Shown here in pieces: positions 52,199 to 60,922 of a stretch of DNA of 64,000 nt. Each line of letters opens with the position of its first letter. The first letter of the stretch is position 1. Source of the stretch: V1-33 sp964523105 (GTDB lineage Bacteria; Verrucomicrobiota; Verrucomicrobiia; Verrucomicrobiales; V1-33); NCBI GenBank assembly GCA_964523105.1, contig CAZFZN010000013.1:62001-126000 (forward strand), read 5' to 3'. Made by a program: the position numbers and the translations under genes. A model generated the notes under the pieces. It ran no database searches, had not been told where the DNA came from, and saw nothing but the letters and a program-made list of their open reading frames with translations.

Positions 52199-53548
52199 AT
52201 GAAACGCCGCTCCTTCCTCACCAAGTCCGCCGCCGCCACCTTTGGATTCCAGGTCGTCGCCCCGCACGTCCTCCGCGCGCAGGACGGAAACACCCCGAAC
52301 AGCAAAATCCGTCTCGCCGTCATCGGCTGCGGCGGTCAGGGCGAAGGCGATCTCAACAACATGGCCGGCGAGGACATCGTGGCCCTGTGCGACGTGGACG
52401 AGCGCCGCGCCGCCGGCAGCTTCAAGCGCTTCCCGAATGCGAAACGCTTCAAGGACTTCCGCAAAATGTTCGACGAAATGGCCAGCGGCATCGACGCCGT
52501 GCTCGTGGCCACTCCGGACCACACGCATTTCGTGGCCGCCATGGCCGCGATGAATCACGGCAAGCATGTCTATTGCGAAAAGCCGCTGGCGCACAGCATC
52601 GCCGAAGTCCGCGCCATGCAGGCGAAGGCGGTGGAGAAAAAGGTCATCACCCAGGTGGGCAATCAGGGACATTCGTCGCACAGCATTCGCGCGTTTGTGG
52701 AAATGGTGCAGAGCGGCGCCATCGGAAAAGTCACCGAAGTCCACGCCGGCTGCGACGCCTTCAAGGATGTGTATGCCTGCGCCAACCGCCGCGGAGAATT
52801 GAAAAAGAAAGCGGACGTGCCGAAGGAACTCGACTGGGATCTCTGGCTCGGCCCCGCGGCGCAGCGCGACTACAGCCCGCTCTATCTGCCCTTCAACTGG
52901 CGCGGTTTCTCCGCTTTCGGCAGCGGCTGCATCGGCGACTGGGTTTGTCACGTGCTCGATCCGTCCTTCTGGGCGCTGGACCTCGATCTGCCCACCGCCG
53001 TCACCGCGGAGACAAAAGGCTACGATCCGGTGAAGGACGCGGACTTTTATCCGAAAGGCACGCGCATCACCTTTGAATTCCCCGCCAAAGGAGACCGCGG
53101 GCCGGTGAAGATCATCTGGCACGATGGCGACTATGCCATTCCGACGCCGGAGGAACTGTCCAAACAGGGCCAGAAGGCCACCGGCATCGGCGCCATCGTC
53201 ATTGGCGAAAAAGGGAAAATCATGCACGGCTCGCACGGCGGCAGCGGACCGCACCTCATCGATCCCGAAATGCGCAAAGGCTGGAAACGTCCTGACGAAA
53301 CCATCCCGCGCGTTAAAGACGGCAACCACCACATGGATTTTCTCAATGCGGTGCGCGAAGGCCGGCCGGCCGGGAGCAGTTTCGCCTACGGCGGAGCGCT
53401 GAGCGAGATCGGCCTGCTGGGCATGATCGCAGTGCGCCGCAGCGGGGTGCGTCTGGAATGGGATGCGAAGGCGATGAAGTTCACCAACGACGAGGAGGCC
53501 AACAAACTGATCTCGCCGCCCTATCGAGAGGGCTGGGGCAAAGTGTGA
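52199..53548 (+). CDS. Tat-exported Gfo/Idh/MocA oxidoreductase, second copy
   Basis: A 449-residue protein. Tat signal KRRSFLTKSAAATFGFQVVAP; Rossmann domain (RLAVIGCGGQGEGDLNN), the EKP motif in VYCEKPLAHSIAEV, and the C-terminal substrate domain (NWRGFSAFGSGCIGDWVCHV). Substrate unknown. The last codons overlap the next gene by a GTGA junction, so the two are translationally coupled. Confidence 0.9.
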   Translation: MKRRSFLTKSAAATFGFQVVAPHVLRAQDGNTPNSKIRLAVIGCGGQGEGDLNNMAGEDIVALCDVDERRAAGSFKRFPNAKRFKDFRKMFDEMASGIDAVLVATPDHTHFVAAMAAMNHGKHVYCEKPLAHSIAEVRAMQAKAVEKKVITQVGNQGHSSHSIRAFVEMVQSGAIGKVTEVHAGCDAFKDVYACANRRGELKKKADVPKELDWDLWLGPAAQRDYSPLYLPFNWRGFSAFGSGCIGDWVCHVLDPSFWALDLDLPTAVTAETKGYDPVKDADFYPKGTRITFEFPAKGDRGPVKIIWHDGDYAIPTPEELSKQGQKATGIGAIVIGEKGKIMHGSHGGSGPHLIDPEMRKGWKRPDETIPRVKDGNHHMDFLNAVREGRPAGSSFAYGGALSEIGLLGMIAVRRSGVRLEWDAKAMKFTNDEEANKLISPPYREGWGKV

Positions 53549-54429
53549 GCACTCCGCCTCCCCGCAGTGAAACCGCGCGCGGCCTCACCGCGGGGGTCGT
53601 CGCGTTCACGCTCTGGGGCCTGCTTCCCGGCTACTGGAAGCTGCTCGACTGGCTGACGCCCGCGCAGGTCATCTCGTTTCGCGCGCTGCTCACCGTGCCG
53701 GTGCTGTTCGCGGTGCTGCTGTGGCGGCGGCAGTTGTCAGGCGTGCTCCACCGCATGAAGGAGCCCCGCATTCTCGGCCTGCATGCACTCACGGCGCTGC
53801 TGCTCGCGGGGAACTGGCTGACATTCGTCTGGGCCACGCATCACGGCCGGATCGTCGAAGCCAGCCTCGGTTATTTCCTGACACCTCTGGCCAATGTGGC
53901 GATGGGCGCGGTTTTTCTGGGGGAACGCCTGCGCCGTCCGCAGCAGATCGCCATCAGCCTCGCTGCGCTGGGCGTGGCCGGGCAGTTCCTAGCCGCGGGC
54001 CGCGCACCGTGGGTCGCCCTCGCGCTGTGCGCCACCTTCGCCTTTTACGGGCTGCTGCGAAAACAGTCGCCTCTGGAATCGCTCGCCGGGCTGACCGTGG
54101 AGTCGGTCGTCGCCGTTCCCGCCGCGCTCGGCTGGCTCCTCTGGTCCCTGCCCGGCCGGGCTCCCGCCACCCCCGGCGAATGGACGCTGCTGCTCATCAT
54201 GGGCGGCCTCACCGCTGTGCCTCTGCTGGGTTTCGCCACCGCGGCGCGACTCCTGCCGCTCAGCGTGCTCGGGCTGCTGCAGTTCATCGCTCCGAGCCTC
54301 CAGTTTCTCGTCGGCGCGGTGTATTACGGCGAGCCGGTCAATGCCGTGAAACTGGCCAGCTTCGCCGTCATCTGGGCCGGACTGGCCGTTTTCACCGTGG
54401 ACGCGTGGAGGCGCTCGCGGGCGGCGTAA
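53545..54429 (+). CDS. EamA/RarD-type transporter (GTG start)
   Basis: A 294-residue protein with about ten hydrophobic segments of the EamA drug/metabolite exporter superfamily, closest in pattern to RarD (TLWGLLPGYWKLLDWLTPAQVI, RIVEASLGYFLTPL, LLQFIAPSLQFLVGAVYYGEP). The GTG start at 53545-53547 overlaps the preceding stop as GTGA; a reading from 53458 would extend back into the oxidoreductase. The substrate is unknown. Confidence 0.85.
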   Translation: MSTPPPRSETARGLTAGVVAFTLWGLLPGYWKLLDWLTPAQVISFRALLTVPVLFAVLLWRRQLSGVLHRMKEPRILGLHALTALLLAGNWLTFVWATHHGRIVEASLGYFLTPLANVAMGAVFLGERLRRPQQIAISLAALGVAGQFLAAGRAPWVALALCATFAFYGLLRKQSPLESLAGLTVESVVAVPAALGWLLWSLPGRAPATPGEWTLLLIMGGLTAVPLLGFATAARLLPLSVLGLLQFIAPSLQFLVGAVYYGEPVNAVKLASFAVIWAGLAVFTVDAWRRSRAA

Positions 54430-54430
54430 T

Positions 54431-54455
54431 GGAGCGCGGAGTTGCACTCCGCCCC
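54431..54455 (+). repeat. REP-like palindrome, left copy
   Basis: 25 bp, GGAGCGCGGAGTTGCACTCC then GCCCC, containing the self-complementary GCGGAGT/ACTCCGC around TGC. It starts just after the stop of the EamA gene. The exact reverse complement is at 55252-55276, on the other side of the RAYT gene, and partial similarity continues outward from both (GGGC/TTTC and CTCCC elements). Confidence 0.82.
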
Positions 54456-54470
54456 GGCAACCCGGGCTTT

Positions 54471-55163
54471 CTACTCCCCGCGCCTCCATCCAACGGTACG
54501 CCAGTCACCGCGCGCGAGTTCGTTCTGTTTATTTTCCTGGTCAGACGGGGAGGATTGCAACTCGGCGCTCCGTCTTGCGCTGCTCCACTGCCAGTCCTCC
54601 GCGGCGGCACAAAGCCGCGACTTTACCGGATTCTGGTGGATGTAATGCACGGCACGCAGGTAATGATCCTCGTCGCGGATGTAGCGGTCATAGTAATCCT
54701 CTGCCCAAAACGCGCCTGACGTTTTTAGTAACCGGTTGGCCTCGCGCGCGGTGTGCCTCTTCCAGCTTTGAATGACATGACCCACCGGCCAGTCTTCCGT
54801 CGTGCGGATGAGAACATGGACATGATTGGGCATGACACACCACGCCTGCAGGGAGTAACGCTGCCCGTCGAAGTATTGCAGTGCATCTTCCGTGAGCCGG
54901 GCCATTTCGGGTTCCCGCAGGTGACAGGCACCATGCCCTGCATCTTCGAATTTGGCGATGCGGCGGCGCAGCTCATTGCGCTGTTCTTCCCACAAACCGG
55001 CATCCATGGCCGCACGGTCCTCAGTCCATTGCAACTCCTCCTTCCATGCGGCAATCAAGTCCGATGGCACCGAATCATGCAGTCTGAACGTGAGAGCCTG
55101 GATGAGTCCCGGGACATCGAGATGCGGCAGATAACCGCGCTGGTGCCAGCCTTTATGAATCAT
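54471..55163 (-). CDS. REP-associated tyrosine transposase (RAYT, Y1 family)
   Basis: A 230-residue HUH transposase. The HUH motif is VMPNHVHVLIRT; the C-terminal Tyr-helix region is DYYDRYIRDEDHYLRAVHYIHQNPVK. The N-terminus (MIHKGWHQRGYLPHLD) is normal for the compact RAYT class. Flanking inverted REP palindromes at 54431-54455 and 55252-55276 match the known RAYT/REP association. It is a different subgroup from the larger Y1 transposase at 20362-21456. The start is the ATG at 55161-55163. Confidence 0.9.
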   Translation of the reverse strand: MIHKGWHQRGYLPHLDVPGLIQALTFRLHDSVPSDLIAAWKEELQWTEDRAAMDAGLWEEQRNELRRRIAKFEDAGHGACHLREPEMARLTEDALQYFDGQRYSLQAWCVMPNHVHVLIRTTEDWPVGHVIQSWKRHTAREANRLLKTSGAFWAEDYYDRYIRDEDHYLRAVHYIHQNPVKSRLCAAAEDWQWSSARRSAELQSSPSDQENKQNELARGDWRTVGWRRGE

Positions 55164-55251
55164 GGAGATGGAGCGCTGAAAGGTTGAATTTCCCGTGGAC
55201 CCGGAGTTCCGGTGGTTCAACGGGAGCATCGCGAAACCCGCTATGGCCGAC

Positions 55252-55276
55252 GGGGCGGAGTGCAACTCCGCGCTCC
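55252..55276 (-). repeat. REP-like palindrome, right copy (inverted)
   Basis: GGGGCGGAGTGCAACTCCGC followed by GCTCC: the exact reverse complement of 54431-54455. Upstream of the RAYT start codon. Confidence 0.82.
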
Positions 55277-55336
55277 GGGCGCATGCGGCAAATCACCCTG
55301 GACACACCGCTCCCCGGCGCGAAATCCCCACCAGCC

Positions 55337-55792
55337 ATGAGCACGATCAACGACCAAATCGCCAATGACCTCAAGGAAGCGATGCGCGCCAAAGACCAGA
55401 CGGCCATGACCGCGCTGCGCGCCCTGAAGTCCGCCCTCAAATACGCCGCCGTCGAAAAACTCGGCGCCGACGGCGTGCTCGACGACGCAGACGCCGTCGC
55501 AGTCATTCGCAAACAACTCAAGCAGCGCCGCGACAGCGTGGATCAATTCACCTCCGGCGGACGCGCCGACCTCGCGGAGAAAGAGCAGGCGGAAATCGTT
55601 ATCCTCGAGCGCTATCTGCCCGCGGGGCTCAGTGAAGCGGAGGTGCAGCAACTGGTGGAAGCCGTCATCGCCGAACTCGGAGCGACTTCCAAACAGCAGA
55701 TGGGACAGGTGATGAAAGTGCTTCAGGAGCGCGCTGCAGGCCGCGCCGACGGCAAGGCGCTGTCGCAGGCCGTCGCGGCGAAATTGAAGTGA
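55337..55792 (+). CDS. GatB/YqeY-domain protein
   Basis: A 151-residue YqeY-like protein: INDQIANDLKEAMRAKDQTAMTALRALKSAL (described as one conserved helix pair), then a central VIRKQLKQRRDSVDQF and a C-terminal LSEAEVQQLVEAVIAELGA and QMGQVMKVL. The domain is related to the tRNA-binding tail of GatB; its exact role is unclear. The start is the ATG at 55337. Confidence 0.9.
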   Translation: MSTINDQIANDLKEAMRAKDQTAMTALRALKSALKYAAVEKLGADGVLDDADAVAVIRKQLKQRRDSVDQFTSGGRADLAEKEQAEIVILERYLPAGLSEAEVQQLVEAVIAELGATSKQQMGQVMKVLQERAAGRADGKALSQAVAAKLK

Positions 55793-56152
55793 GCCCGTTC
55801 ATCCGTACGTCTGGTTTTCAGAACCGGAATCCGGAAAAGACCGCAGAGACACGGAGCGCGCGGAGAATGCGGGAGCAGCCATTCTTTACCCTGAAAAGGA
55901 AGAGAACCGCAGATGGACACTGATTCACACGGAAATACGCATGAATTCGGATTCACTCCCCGGAGGAGGATGCCCGTGACCACAACTTGCTGAGTATCCG
56001 TGATCATCCGGGTCCATCCGTGGTTCTATTTCCCATTTAAGGTTTACAGATTCACCCGTCGGCATGAGAGGGCAGCAGGTCCGCAGGGGAAGGCATCCAA
56101 AGCAGCCCGGCGCTCTCTGCGCCTCTGCGGTTCATTCCCCGGGCTTTTCAGG
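55793..56152. repeat. Gap filled by nested palindromic repeats
   Basis: 360 bp without a gene. The outer inverted pair is ACCGCAGAGACACGGAGCGC (55840-55860) and GCGCTCTCTGCGCCTCTGCGGTT (56110-56132). Inside lies copy C of the long palindromic repeat (55894-56035), with arms AACCGCAGATGGACAC and GTCCATCCGTGGTT and interior GGATTCACTCCCCGG…CTTGCTGAGTATCCG. The inner repeat appears to have inserted into the outer one. Confidence 0.72.
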
Positions 56153-57274
56153 TCATTTTCCCAGCCGCCGCAGGACGTATTCCTCACAGATGCGGAAGTA
56201 CTGGCCCATGGACTCGATGTCGATCCATTCATCCGGGCTGTGCAGCGCGCCCGTGAGCGGGCGGGAGAGGATCACGGGAATGCCGTGGCGCGCGAGGAAG
56301 CGGGCGTCGCTGCCGCCGGAGGCGCGGACGAGATTGACCGGACGTCCGGTGAGCGAGGCCGTGACTTCCATGTAGAGGGGGTCGGGCGCGAGATGTGAGG
56401 GTTCCGCGGACATGATCTCCGTGACCTCGATTTCCGGCCCCGCGGCGCTGCGGAGCCGCTCCAGGACATTCGCGACTGTGAACGGCGGCGGGAAACGGAG
56501 ATCCACGCAGGCGTGCGCCTCCCCGGGGATGCAGTTGATGGTTTCATTGTCCGTCCGCAGCACCGTGGGCACACACGTTGGATACCAGTGATCCGCCGCG
56601 TTCTCCTGCTCCGGCCGGAGCGCCTCGAATTCGTGCGTGATGTGAACGAGCCGCTCCGCGAGGCGCAGGAGCGCGTTGGGCACGAGCCAGGGACGCGCCG
56701 CGTGACTTTCCGCACCTCTGGCAATGAGACGCGCGTGCAGGATGCCTTTTTCGGCAACGGTGATGTCATTGAGCGATCCGCCGTCCGGCACGATGGCGAT
56801 GCCGCAGCGAAGTCCCGCGGATTCCATCAAATGACGGACGCCGTTCTCTCCGCCGACTTCCTCGTCCGACGTGACCGCGATGCCGAAGGAAATCCCCGGC
56901 GCGCGGCGCTGGAGCGAGCGGAAGAGTTCGATCATGATGGCCAGCTGGCCTTTCATGTCGCCGGCGCCGGGGCCGATGATGCGTCCGTCCGCGATGCGGG
57001 ACCGGTAGGCCGCTTCGTCCGGATGTTCGATGACGTCGAGGTGCCCGGCCATGAGCACCTCCGGATGGTCCACGCCCGCGGGCGTCGCGACCATCGAGTT
57101 GTAGCCGTTGCATTCATACTCGCGGATTTGAATGCCGCCGACCGCTTCGAGGTGACCGCGCAGCAACGCCATGCAGCGCGCGCGCTCCTGCGGCCGGCTG
57201 TCAGTGCCGGGAATGAGAATGAGGTCGCGCGTCAGGGCGACGAGACGTTCGAGCAGCGGCGGAAAGGGGCTCAT
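56153..57274 (-). CDS. M20-family metallopeptidase (ArgE/DapE-like)
   Basis: A 373-residue zinc hydrolase. Metal and catalytic motifs are AGHLDVIEHPDE, GAGDMKGQLAIMIEL, TSDEEVGGENGV (catalytic Glu and metal Glu) and the final RASGGSDARFL. It lies 9 bp downstream of the ATP-grasp gene on the same strand, so the two are almost certainly co-transcribed. Substrate is likely an N-acyl or peptide bond; a link to the ligase next door is inference. Confidence 0.9.
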   Translation of the reverse strand: MSPFPPLLERLVALTRDLILIPGTDSRPQERARCMALLRGHLEAVGGIQIREYECNGYNSMVATPAGVDHPEVLMAGHLDVIEHPDEAAYRSRIADGRIIGPGAGDMKGQLAIMIELFRSLQRRAPGISFGIAVTSDEEVGGENGVRHLMESAGLRCGIAIVPDGGSLNDITVAEKGILHARLIARGAESHAARPWLVPNALLRLAERLVHITHEFEALRPEQENAADHWYPTCVPTVLRTDNETINCIPGEAHACVDLRFPPPFTVANVLERLRSAAGPEIEVTEIMSAEPSHLAPDPLYMEVTASLTGRPVNLVRASGGSDARFLARHGIPVILSRPLTGALHSPDEWIDIESMGQYFRICEEYVLRRLGK

Positions 57275-57283
57275 GCGGTCCTG

Positions 57284-58678
57284 TCACTCGCGGACATATT
57301 CCCAGTCAATCGGCAGATCCTCCTCCGCGCGCCGGAGCATTTCATGGCAGGCCGCAGAGGAGTTGCCAAGGCAGAGAAACTGCCCTTTTTCCACCAGTCC
57401 GTCAGGAGTCAGATTGAAATTGATAGGCAGGATGCCGTTCTCGCGCCGCGGGTGAAACAAGTGGCCGTGCTCCTCGAGGAGGCGGAGGATTTCCGCTCCC
57501 CGGGCCGGCCGGGCGAGTTTGAGATTGCGGTTCAGCCACGCGCCGCGCGGCAGATAGTGCCGGGCGAGAATGGAGGGATAGGAAGCGCCGGTGAGCCGGG
57601 CATTGATTTCGCACGCATAGACGCGGCAGGCACCCGGCTCGTCGAGTGCGGCGACGAGAAAGTCCACGCTCGCGGTGCCGCGGTAGCCCTGCCGGTGCAG
57701 CCACACTCCCGCCACACCCGCCTGCCGGAACAGCTCCTCCATCAGCCCGGGAAACTCCGCCAGATAGGGCGGCGGGGATTCGTTGCCCTGGTGCACGCTT
57801 TCGTGACTGAGAATCTGTTCGGTGAGGTCGTAGAGATAGACCGTGTCGTCGTTGAGGAACAGCTGCACACTCGGGCTGTGGATGTGCGTCACGCCGTCGC
57901 GGCCCGGCTGCACCCAGCCCTGCACCATGCACGGACCTTCATGAAAGAACGCCGCCGGCACGTCCGGACTCCCGCTCCGGACCGCAAGCTTGACGAGTCC
58001 CACTCCCGAGGCGCCGATTTGAGACTTCACGACGGCGTGATCGAAGCCGAGCGCCGCGAGTTCGGAGAGGCAGCGCGCCACATCGGCGGGCGACTCCGCG
58101 AGGCGGGTCTCGAACACCGGCAACCCTTCGGATTCGAGGTGCCGGTGCAGCAGGAGTTTGTTGTTGCCTTTCCTGCTGCCGGCGGGAGTCGAGAGCGTGC
58201 TTTTGCCGGCCTGCTGCGCCAGAGCGGCGATCGTTCCATCCGTCACAAACGCGTCCACCGCGTCCGCCGGATGTTCCCGCCATGCCTGCACCATGTCCCC
58301 GTGCGGCAGGGGCCGGCCTTCGCGGCGGGCGCGGCGTATTTCCAGATAGTCGCGGTGCGACAGCACCTGCATCTCCGGCACGCGCAGTCCGAGTTCGCCG
58401 CGGAAATACCCGCACAGTGCCGGATCAGGCTCGCGCTCCAGCACCAGCAGATTGTGTTTCCCGCCGAAAAGCAGCCCCATCACCGGCACGAGTCGGGAAC
58501 CGTAGGAATCCACCCCGCTGACTTCGTGCTCCAGGATTTCCATCTGCGCCTCGTTGTCGAAAAACATGCCCAGGAGGTTGACGATGAAAATCACGCTCCG
58601 GTCGCCCCAAAGCCGCGGCGTGTAGCCTTGCGTCTGCACTACGAGCGGTCCGCCGGGAAAGGTGAAACTGGCATCCAT
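57284..58678 (-). CDS. ATP-grasp ligase, PGM1/peptide-ligase-like
   Basis: A 464-residue protein with a pre-ATP-grasp-type N-terminal domain, an ATP-grasp core (GNNKLLLHRHLESEGLP, HAVVKSQIGASGVGLVKL for the phosphate-binding strand, VYACEINARLTGASYP for the metal-binding Glu/Asn) and a C-terminal segment with HPRRENGILPINFNLTPDG. Layout resembles PGM1-type peptide ligases, which join amino acids or peptides using ATP. The start is the ATG at 58676-58678. The downstream M20 hydrolase suggests that the bond made is also turned over. Confidence 0.82.
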   Translation of the reverse strand: MDASFTFPGGPLVVQTQGYTPRLWGDRSVIFIVNLLGMFFDNEAQMEILEHEVSGVDSYGSRLVPVMGLLFGGKHNLLVLEREPDPALCGYFRGELGLRVPEMQVLSHRDYLEIRRARREGRPLPHGDMVQAWREHPADAVDAFVTDGTIAALAQQAGKSTLSTPAGSRKGNNKLLLHRHLESEGLPVFETRLAESPADVARCLSELAALGFDHAVVKSQIGASGVGLVKLAVRSGSPDVPAAFFHEGPCMVQGWVQPGRDGVTHIHSPSVQLFLNDDTVYLYDLTEQILSHESVHQGNESPPPYLAEFPGLMEELFRQAGVAGVWLHRQGYRGTASVDFLVAALDEPGACRVYACEINARLTGASYPSILARHYLPRGAWLNRNLKLARPARGAEILRLLEEHGHLFHPRRENGILPINFNLTPDGLVEKGQFLCLGNSSAACHEMLRRAEEDLPIDWEYVRE

Positions 58679-58879
58679 CCGCTCACTTTGGAGAATTCGG
58701 CGGCGAATGCAAAAGAACCTCCGCAGGGAGACGGCGATTTTGCAACCCGGGTCGCGGCCTGTCAGACACAGGGCGGCAGGCAGCCGGCTGCTTGATCACG
58801 CAGGCATTCGCCCATCCGCCGGCACCGGCCGGGAAAGGGACTTCACGGCACCGTCAACCTCACACCCCACTGCACAGCA

Positions 58880-59695
58880 ACGAGAAAAGTCCGCTCCTCA
58901 CTCCTCGCTCTCTCACTTCTTTCCTGCGGCGCGCCCGGCGGCGATGTCACCGGCACGTGGAATGCCGGGTTCGACACGCAAACCGGCCGGCAAAAGTACA
59001 CCTGGCCGCTCAAGCAGGACGGCGACAAGCTGACTGGCAAGGCCACCGCGGAAGTGCGCGGACAAACGCGTGAGGCGGAACTCAAAGAAGGCAAAGTGGA
59101 GGGCGATGAGATCACGATCGTCGGGATGCTCAACTTCGGCGACAACGAAGTCCGCATTACCTGCACCGGCACCGTGGCGGAGGGCGAATTGAAACTGACG
59201 CGCGCCGTGGGCGAGATCGCGCAGGAGGACGTGGTGGCGAAAAAGGGAGCGCCGGCCGTGACCATGAAAGCTCCCGCCGGGCAGGCCGAACGCGGCGGCC
59301 GCGGTCGCGGGCAGATCGTGCCCAACGACGATGACAAGCCGGCCTTCCCCCCGCCGCCGGGTTCCATGGGCGGCGGCCAGTCGCGCAATTTCGGACTCGG
59401 CAATCCCGACACCTTCGCATGGATCAGAGGATTCTCGTCCGCGCCGAACCCCAAACCGCCCGTCGAACTCGTGCCCGGCGCAGCCAGGGCTGCGAGTCAG
59501 CGGAAACTCCTCCGCCTCTCCTGCGGCAACAAAGACGGCCTCATGCGCGTCAGTCAGGGCGTCCATGCCTGCCTCAAAGAGAAGCACGTTCCGCATCGGT
59601 GGCATGTGGACGAGCACGACCGCGACTTCCAGCACTGGAAGAGGGCACTCTATCAATTCGCCCGGCTGATCTTTCTGCCGGCCGTGAAGCCGTGA
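58880..59695 (+). pseudogene. Decayed esterase: start codon changed to ACG, core deleted
   Basis: The frame encodes a lipoprotein-like leader (LLALSLLSCGAPGG) and the N-terminal beta-domain DVTGTWNAGFDTQTGRQKYT, then a Gly/Pro-rich junction, then directly the nucleophile-loop remnant GSMGGGQSRNFGLG and the C-terminus of an esterase-D/XynZ-type alpha/beta hydrolase (KLLRLSCGNKDGLMR, VPHRWHVDEHDRDFQHW). About 100 residues of the hydrolase core are missing in frame. No ATG/GTG/TTG precedes the leader; ACG stands at the expected start position (58880-58882). Confidence 0.7.
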
Positions 59696-60232
59696 GGCGG
59701 TGCCGCTGTTCCCGGCTCACCGTGCTTCGGGTCCGCCCGGTTTGTTTCTGATTGCGCTGCGGCCAGTCCTCTGCCTGCGCAGGAATTTGATCCGGGATCG
59801 ATTTTCACTCGTCTGATGTCCGCAGACTTTCGAATGTCAGGTCAGGACACATCTCCCGCCAAGCTCCCCCCGCGTGCTGCCTCATGAAACTCCGTTCCGC
59901 CTGGATATTGATACCGCCGCTGGAAACAGGGACGCGTGACAGAAAGCGGCGCATGGCGGGGCCGGAGACAACCCCGGGCACGGCGAAGACCATGAGGCTG
60001 GCAATATTCCAGAGAAGGAAGTTGCCGGGGATACAGAGTCTGTTCTTCGCACGGGATGAGGCGGGTGGTTGAGAAGGGCGGGGGACGGAGCGCTGGCAGT
60101 GCCGTGTCCGTCCGCATCGCGTATGTCAGGGCTGCGCAGCGCGGAACAGTGATTGCGCCATGCCGCCTGCACCGGCCTGATGGAATACGGCGGAAGGGAA
60201 CTCTTGATATCCGAGGACGGGCGGCGGAGGTG
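59696..60232. other. 537-bp region without a confident gene
   Basis: Between the decayed esterase and the GNAT gene. It has two TGTCAGG heptamers (59835, 60124). Short open frames do not resemble known proteins; on the minus strand, a hydrophobic stretch near 59920-60000 could be a remnant of a membrane protein but is too short to call. Confidence 0.5.
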
Positions 60233-60718
60233 TCAGGCGGCGGTGTTCTCATTCCCCAGCAGCAGACGCATGGGGACCATGCTGGAGAGGACGAAGCCGT
60301 TGCGGTGGAAGAAGCGCTGGGATTCCTCACTGACGCGGTCGGTCAGGAGCGTAATGCGTTTGAAGTCCTTGCGGCGGGCGAACTCCTTCACGTGATCGAC
60401 CAGCCTGGTGCCGTAGCCGTGCCCGCGGTGTTCGGGGCGGACGAAAACGTCCTCCATGAGAATGACGAAGCCGCCCTCCGCGGTGCTGATGGTGAAGAGG
60501 AGATTGACCATGCCGATGACCTTGTGGTCGTTGCGGAGCACGAATATGCGCCCGCGGCTGGGCTGTTCCAGAATGAGCCGGAGTCCGTGGCGCTGCTTTT
60601 CCTGACAGGGCGTGAAGTCGGCCTCGAGTTCAAAGAGCGACATGACGAGGTCCGTCAGCTCGGGGAGGTCCTCGATGGTGGCGGGCTCGATGCGGAGGTT
60701 GTCCGGGGCGGTGTTCAT
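60233..60718 (-). CDS. GNAT-family N-acetyltransferase
   Basis: A 161-residue GNAT enzyme. Motif A is VRPEHRGHGYGTRLVDHV, with the preceding beta-strand VILMEDVFVR and the C-terminal FHRNGFVLS. It transfers acetyl from acetyl-CoA to an unknown amine. The start is the ATG at 60716-60718. Its stop lies inside a TGTCAGG motif. It diverges from the Xaa-Pro aminopeptidase gene; a 22-bp palindrome separates them. Confidence 0.87.
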   Translation of the reverse strand: MNTAPDNLRIEPATIEDLPELTDLVMSLFELEADFTPCQEKQRHGLRLILEQPSRGRIFVLRNDHKVIGMVNLLFTISTAEGGFVILMEDVFVRPEHRGHGYGTRLVDHVKEFARRKDFKRITLLTDRVSEESQRFFHRNGFVLSSMVPMRLLLGNENTAA

Positions 60719-60800
60719 GGCGGCGGCAGCCATGCCGTGCGGCGCCGCGCGGAGCAAGAGGTTTGGGCTTCGCTCCGCAGCCACGCGGGGAACCCGGCGT

Positions 60801-60822
60801 TTCACACTTTGCAAAGTGTGAA
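60801..60822. promoter_or_regulatory. Perfect 22-bp palindrome between divergent genes
   Basis: TTCACACTTTG/CAAAGTGTGAA at 60801-60822, with an outer ACCCG/CGGGT extension. It lies in the 204-bp gap between the divergent GNAT (60718) and Xaa-Pro aminopeptidase (60923) starts. It could be a regulator operator or a repeat; no second copy was noticed in the window. Confidence 0.55.
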
Positions 60823-60922
60823 TTTCGGGTGTGCAATCCCCTGCCGGCGGGAGTTGCGGGGACACCGCAGGACGAGGACTTCCCCCTTGCCGGCCCGCGG
60901 GCCGGGCGGCACGGCGCAGGAA

